Shown: one piece after another, positions 60,201-64,000 of the stretch | How the letters are laid out: each line of letters starts with the position of its first letter | How positions within the stretch are numbered: position 1 is the first letter of the stretch | Assembly: GCA_030145305.1 (NCBI GenBank) | Contig: JAQYVX010000001.1 | Coordinates: forward strand, 186,001-250,000 | Source: Halarcobacter sp. | Lineage (GTDB): Bacteria > Campylobacterota > Campylobacteria > Campylobacterales > Arcobacteraceae | Length of the DNA: 64,000 nt | Direction: 5' to 3' | Position numbers and translations under genes: made by a program | Notes under the pieces: model-generated | Seen by the model: only the letters and a program-made list of their open reading frames with translations | The model's database searches: none | What the model was told of the DNA's origin: nothing

Positions 60201-61492
60201 TTATTACACTCCTTGATTTTTTTCCAATGTGTTTTAATCTCTTCATCATTTAATCCAGCACCATCAACTACTTTTTTCATATTAATATAGGCATTTTTAC
60301 AATCTTTTAATTTATATTGTCCCCAAGCTAATGAGTCTATATAAGCTAAATTATTTGGTGCTTTTTCCAAAGCTTTTTTAACATATTGCAAGCCTTTTTC
60401 AATATCAACATCAAATTCAATTAATATATATCCTAAATAATTTTGATAGATATGATTATCTAAAACTGTTAATACATCTTCAAATTTTTTAATTACATTT
60501 TTTAAAACTTTTTTCTTATCTTTAACTTTTTCAAACTCTAAAATAGCAATTTGTGCTAAATAATCAATATTTGAGCTTTTTTCATATAAAGAATTTGCAA
60601 GGCCGTATGCTTTTTCATACTCTTGCTCAACTCTATATAAATTTAATAATTTATCATCATCTGCCCTACTTTGTTCTAAAAATAAGATGGCATCTTTTGT
60701 ATTTTTATTCATTAAATAATACATTAACAATTTATAAATTTTTTCTGTATCAAAATTATTTTTACTATCTACAGATTCATAATAACTTTTTTTTAGAATA
60801 GAAATGATTCCATCAATATTTTTTTCTTCTTGATAATAACCTAATAATTTTGCACAAACTTGATTATCACAACCATATAACTTTATATGAGTTTCAAGAT
60901 AGTTAAGTGCTTCATCTTTTTCATCTAAATAAACATACATAACATCAGACAAATTAATAAGAGCATTTAAACTCAATGAGTTTTTATATACTTTTTCAAA
61001 TAATTCTTTTGCCTTTTTATATTCGCCTTTTTGTAAATAAATTGTTCCTAAAAGACCATAATTATTATCAGTTTTTTCTATTTTTAAAAGAGCATTCATT
61101 CTTTTTAAAGCATCTTCATATCTTTTTTCTTGAATTAATGCTGTGATATAAACTTTTTGGATTTCATTTTTATATTGTTTGATTTGTTTTTCATTTATTT
61201 CAAATTTTGAAATAATGTCATTATATTTTTTTAAGAAAAAAGATAATTTTAAATACTCTAATAAATATTCTTCTTTTAAAGTATTTTTATAAAGTTCTGA
61301 AAAAAGTTCTCTTGCATTTTCTTTTTCTCCAAGTCTTTCATACTCCAAAGCATATACAATAAATCTATCTTCTTCTGCAAATACTTTATAATCATATTTA
61401 AAATTATTTTGTGCAGGGTTTGTTAATTGGGTACATCCAATTACAAAAAATACTAAAAAAATATATACTATAACTCTTTTATAGCCGGACAC
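60197..61492 (-). CDS. TPR-repeat lipoprotein
   Basis: The 431-residue protein has a lipoprotein signal ([14 protein letters not shown], lipobox VIGC) followed by about ten TPR-like helical pairs (for example [26 protein letters not shown] and [28 protein letters not shown]). It is probably a periplasmic scaffold. It starts at GTG 61492, which overlaps the YkgJ-like gene by 25 bases, with GAGG upstream. It forms one unit with trmN6, the YkgJ-like gene and trpC. Confidence 0.82.
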   Translation of the reverse strand: MSGYKRVIVYIFLVFFVIGCTQLTNPAQNNFKYDYKVFAEEDRFIVYALEYERLGEKENARELFSELYKNTLKEEYLLEYLKLSFFLKKYNDIISKFEINEKQIKQYKNEIQKVYITALIQEKRYEDALKRMNALLKIEKTDNNYGLLGTIYLQKGEYKKAKELFEKVYKNSLSLNALINLSDVMYVYLDEKDEALNYLETHIKLYGCDNQVCAKLLGYYQEEKNIDGIISILKKSYYESVDSKNNFDTEKIYKLLMYYLMNKNTKDAILFLEQSRADDDKLLNLYRVEQEYEKAYGLANSLYEKSSNIDYLAQIAILEFEKVKDKKKVLKNVIKKFEDVLTVLDNHIYQNYLGYILIEFDVDIEKGLQYVKKALEKAPNNLAYIDSLAWGQYKLKDCKNAYINMKKVVDGAGLNDEEIKTHWKKIKECNK

Positions 61493-61860
61493 TCGTTTAT
61501 TACCTCTTCTTTATTCTTTTTAAAATATTCCCAAAAAGGAAAAGTTCTACACTGTATTGGTCTTGCTTCATAAATTGAGCACTGTTTTTTTTCTAAATTA
61601 AAGAAAATACATGCAAAATTATTTTTTGCTAACTGAATTTCTTTTAAACTATATTTATACCCTCTTTTTTCTAAAAATCCAACTCTTAACTCTTCTAATG
61701 AAATATTTAAATGTTTACTTAAGTTTTCAATCTCTTTATTATTTATCCATATATTGCCACTTTCGCCAATACAACAGTTTCCTTGGCACGAATCGCAACC
61801 TTTTGGATCAAAACCAAAATCAAAGCCCTCTTTTGTAACTATTTTTGTTTCTGTACTCAT
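61468..61860 (-). CDS. YkgJ-family cysteine cluster protein
   Basis: The 130-residue protein of the UPF0153/YkgJ group has cysteines in GCDSCQGNCCIGES (about 20-33) and CSIYEARPIQCRTFPFW (about 94-110), plus a few more, as expected for a zinc or iron-sulfur ligand set. The biochemical role is not established. The start overlaps the previous stop by 4 bases (ATGA). Confidence 0.82.
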   Translation of the reverse strand: MSTETKIVTKEGFDFGFDPKGCDSCQGNCCIGESGNIWINNKEIENLSKHLNISLEELRVGFLEKRGYKYSLKEIQLAKNNFACIFFNLEKKQCSIYEARPIQCRTFPFWEYFKKNKEEVINECPAIKEL

Positions 61861-62567
61861 ATCTCTACTTTTATACTATGTGTTGATGATTTCGTATATA
61901 TATCTAAAACTTCTTTTGTGAAATTTTCATTTTCAAAAACAATTAAAGGCTCTAAAACTTTTAATAAAGATTTAGAATTCTTTCTTGTATAAACTAAAAC
62001 TAGACTTGCTTCTTTGTCTTTTTTTGGATGAACAAATTGTAAACTCTCAATATTTAATTTATAAAAAGCTAATAATCTTATTATTTCACTCAATTGTTTT
62101 ACATCATAACAGAAAAAAAACTTCCCATTACTTTTTAATATTTTAGAAGTTTTTTTTATAAAATCTTCTAAAGGCATACTATCATTATATCTTGCGATTT
62201 TCAAATTCTCATTTTCACTTTTTATTACATTTGAGTGATAAAAAGGTGGATTTGAAATACATATGTCAAAATGTTTTTCAAATTCTATATCTATAAATGA
62301 ATCTTTGTACATCTTTGTATCAAGATTATTACATCTCGCATTTATTTGTGAAAGTTGTTGAAAACTATTTTGTATTTCACATTGATTAAGTTTTAGTTTT
62401 TCATTATCTCTTGCAACTAATAAGCCTAGTATTCCACTTCCACTTCCAATATCTAAAAGTTCACCATGAATATTTTTAAATTTTTCTAGGTTTTTAATTA
62501 TAAAACTATATAAAAAATGTGTATCGCTATTATAGCAATAACCCTTACTTGGCTGGTAGAGAATCAA
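61857..62567 (-). CDS. trmN6: tRNA1(Val) adenine-37 N6-methyltransferase-like protein
   Basis: The 236-residue Rossmann-fold methyltransferase has the SAM motif LLDIGSGSGILGLLVA (about 37-52) and the N6-adenine type catalytic motif ISNPPFYHS (about 109-117). The N-terminal YQPSKGYCYNSDTHFLYSF segment is that of the YfiC/TrmN6 family. Expected substrate is the adenosine next to the anticodon of tRNA-Val. It starts at TTG 62567 behind AAGG. Confidence 0.82.
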   Translation of the reverse strand: MILYQPSKGYCYNSDTHFLYSFIIKNLEKFKNIHGELLDIGSGSGILGLLVARDNEKLKLNQCEIQNSFQQLSQINARCNNLDTKMYKDSFIDIEFEKHFDICISNPPFYHSNVIKSENENLKIARYNDSMPLEDFIKKTSKILKSNGKFFFCYDVKQLSEIIRLLAFYKLNIESLQFVHPKKDKEASLVLVYTRKNSKSLLKVLEPLIVFENENFTKEVLDIYTKSSTHSIKVEI

Positions 62568-62855
62568 GAATAAACCTTAAGATGAATTTGGGAGATTATA
62601 CCTAATCTTATATTTAAAAGAAGTGATACTAAATCAAAAATATTTATATGTGTTATATTAGTTTTATTTATAATAAAATTTGTTCTTTTTAATAAGATTT
62701 TTTCTTTTTTTTCTTGTGGCATATGGTAACAATGATTATATTCACTCTCCAGATTGGATTATATAAATATACTTTAGTTACAAAATTAGTTATCATATTT
62801 CAAGAATTATTGATATTTGTTCAATATATTACATTAAAATTAAAAAGGGGAAAAT
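62568..62855 (+). promoter_or_regulatory. leader and promoter region of the oor operon
   Basis: The 288 bases hold no credible gene. A TTGATA at 62810-62815 could be the -35 box with an AT-rich -10 region between 62825 and 62840 (TATATT or TAAAAT). AAAAGGGG precedes the oorD start codon. The promoter call is weak. Confidence 0.35.
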
Positions 62856-63173
62856 ATGGCAATTATGGAAGCTCCTGCAAACACTCCTGTTTGGGTAGAT
62901 GAAAGTAGATGTAAAGCATGTGATGTCTGTGTATCAGTTTGTCCTTCTGGTACTTTAGCAATGAGACCTGAAGCTACATCTACGCTTGGTGCGATGGTTA
63001 GTATTGTTGCATCAGAATCATGTATTGGTTGTAATGATTGTGAATTAGCATGTCCAGATTTTGCAATTTATGTTGCGGATAAAAAAGAGTTTAAATTTGC
63101 AAAACTAACAGAAGAAGCAAAACAAAGAAGTGAAGCAATTAAAAAAAATAACTACAGAATACTTGAGGATTAA
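62856..63173 (+). CDS. oorD: 2-oxoglutarate:acceptor oxidoreductase, delta (ferredoxin) subunit
   Basis: The 105-residue protein has two 4Fe-4S motifs (CKACDVCVSVCPSG and CIGCNDCELACPDF). It carries electrons from the CoA-dependent oxidative decarboxylation of 2-oxoglutarate to ferredoxin or flavodoxin. The GTLAMRPEATSTLGAMVSIV segment between the clusters is typical of OorD. The alpha-subunit gene starts 9 bases downstream, giving the oorDA order seen in Campylobacterota. Confidence 0.9.
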   Translation: MAIMEAPANTPVWVDESRCKACDVCVSVCPSGTLAMRPEATSTLGAMVSIVASESCIGCNDCELACPDFAIYVADKKEFKFAKLTEEAKQRSEAIKKNNYRILED

Positions 63174-63182
63174 GGAAAAAAC

Positions 63183-64000
63183 ATGGCAAGAGAAATAATT
63201 TCAACTGGTAATGAATTAGCTGCAATAGCAGCAATGGATGCTGGATGTGAGTTTTTTAGTGGATACCCTATTACTCCTTCAAGTGAAATAATGCATTCCC
63301 TATCAGATTTACTACCAAAAAATGGTGGTGCGGCAATTCAAATGGAAGATGAAATTGCAGGTGTTTGTGCAGCATTAGGTGCAGCAATGTCTGGTAAAAG
63401 ATCATTAACAGCAACATCAGGACCAGGAATTTCACTAAAAGCTGAAAATATTGGTTTAGGTTATATAGCAGAGGTTCCTTTAGTAATAATTAATGTAATG
63501 AGAGGAGGACCTTCAACAGGACTTCCTACACGAGTACAACAAGGTGATGTTTTACAAGCAAAAAATCCAACACATGGTGATTATAAATCAATTACTTTAT
63601 GTGCTTCAACTTTAGATGAATGTTACACAGAAACAGTAAGAGCATTTAATTTAGCTGATAGATTTATGCAACCTGTCTTTTTACTTTTAGATGAAACAAT
63701 TGGACATATGAGTGGAAAAGCTATACTTCCTGATTTAGAAGAAATTAAAGCAGGAATAAAACTTAGAAAAGTATTCACAGGTGATCCAAAAGATTATAAG
63801 CCTTATGAAGTAAAACAAGATGAAGCAGCGGTATTAAATCCTATGTTTAAAGGATATAGATATCACTATACAGGATTACATCATGATGCAAATGGTCATC
63901 CAACAGAAGATGAAAAAAAATGTCAAGATTTAATTGAAAGATTATTTAATAAAGTAGATGCACATACAGATGAACTTGAATCTTATGAAGAGTATATGCT
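63183..64000 (+). CDS. oorA: 2-oxoglutarate:acceptor oxidoreductase, alpha subunit (cut by window end)
   Basis: The open frame starts at ATG 63183 behind AAGGAAAAAAC and runs off the right edge, giving 272 codons of about 370-380 expected. The N-terminal REIISTGNELAAIAAMDAG, then EFFSGYPITPSSEIMH and MEDEIAGVCAALGAAMSGKRS are the pyruvate/2-oxoacid oxidoreductase alpha-chain motifs. It catalyses 2-oxoglutarate to succinyl-CoA in the TCA cycle together with the B and C subunits, which should follow. Confidence 0.93.
   Translation, partial: MAREIISTGNELAAIAAMDAGCEFFSGYPITPSSEIMHSLSDLLPKNGGAAIQMEDEIAGVCAALGAAMSGKRSLTATSGPGISLKAENIGLGYIAEVPLVIINVMRGGPSTGLPTRVQQGDVLQAKNPTHGDYKSITLCASTLDECYTETVRAFNLADRFMQPVFLLLDETIGHMSGKAILPDLEEIKAGIKLRKVFTGDPKDYKPYEVKQDEAAVLNPMFKGYRYHYTGLHHDANGHPTEDEKKCQDLIERLFNKVDAHTDELESYEEYM

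Noticed and set aside
1-64000. rRNA, tRNA and CRISPR arrays
   Set aside because: I looked for tRNA T-arm patterns, rRNA landmarks and regularly spaced short repeats and found none; a tRNAscan and CRISPR finder run would settle it.

Overview
The window is AT-rich, densely packed bacterial chromosome whose gene content and order point to a Campylobacterota (epsilonproteobacterial) organism close to Arcobacter. The pointers are an msbA-pyrD-M16 protease-dapA-SDR-pgsA-rseP run, an oorDA cluster, a desulforubrerythrin next to a PerR-like regulator, RNase Y, and frequent TTG starts behind AAGGA-type ribosome binding sites. The assignment rests on gene families and layout seen by eye, not on a database search.

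Layout. 1-10,600: housekeeping and transport genes (YqeY, a diguanylate cyclase, NhaC antiporter, a lone OppC-like permease, RsmD, an M48 lipoprotein protease, a drug/metabolite exporter and a dicarboxylate/amino-acid symporter). 10,700-18,100: an OB-fold secreted protein, then a tetR-outer membrane factor-membrane fusion protein-RND efflux operon with two palindromic operators in front of tetR. 18,126-23,499: a three-gene operon of two tandem paralogous TPR/Sel1-like lipoproteins and a Tle1-like (DUF2235) lipase, which looks like a type VI effector with two immunity proteins. 23,664-36,388: RNase Y, FtsY, a cache protein/response regulator/histidine kinase cluster leading into a TsdA-like dihaem cytochrome, a DUF3095 protein with an RNase H-like partner, a CIRCE-controlled Hsp20, DJ-1 and IclR.

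36,382-40,781 is the accessory segment and the main discovery. It starts with a wrecked IS256-type transposase and continues with a run of minus-strand genes, each followed by an integron attC-like site. Four gene-bearing cassettes and one apparently gene-less cassette can be drawn. In four consecutive joins the 7-base core that opens a cassette is the complement of the core of that cassette's own attC (7/7, 6/7, 7/7, 7/7), and a fifth match marks the outer edge of the first cassette. No integrase gene is visible, so this is best described as a CALIN-type (integrase-less) cassette array. The cassette proteins are an ADP-ribosyltransferase-like protein, a secreted SH3-domain protein, a DUF6602 PD-(D/E)XK-like protein and an unknown protein.

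41,283-64,000 returns to core genome: RadA, YbeY, a calcium/sodium exchanger, PerR-like regulator and desulforubrerythrin, MurJ, MsbA, PyrD, DapA, PgsA, RseP, a PLP homeostasis protein, an unusual leucine-rich-like repeat protein, TrpC, TrmN6, and the start of the 2-oxoglutarate:acceptor oxidoreductase operon, which runs off the right edge. No rRNA, tRNA or CRISPR array was recognised.
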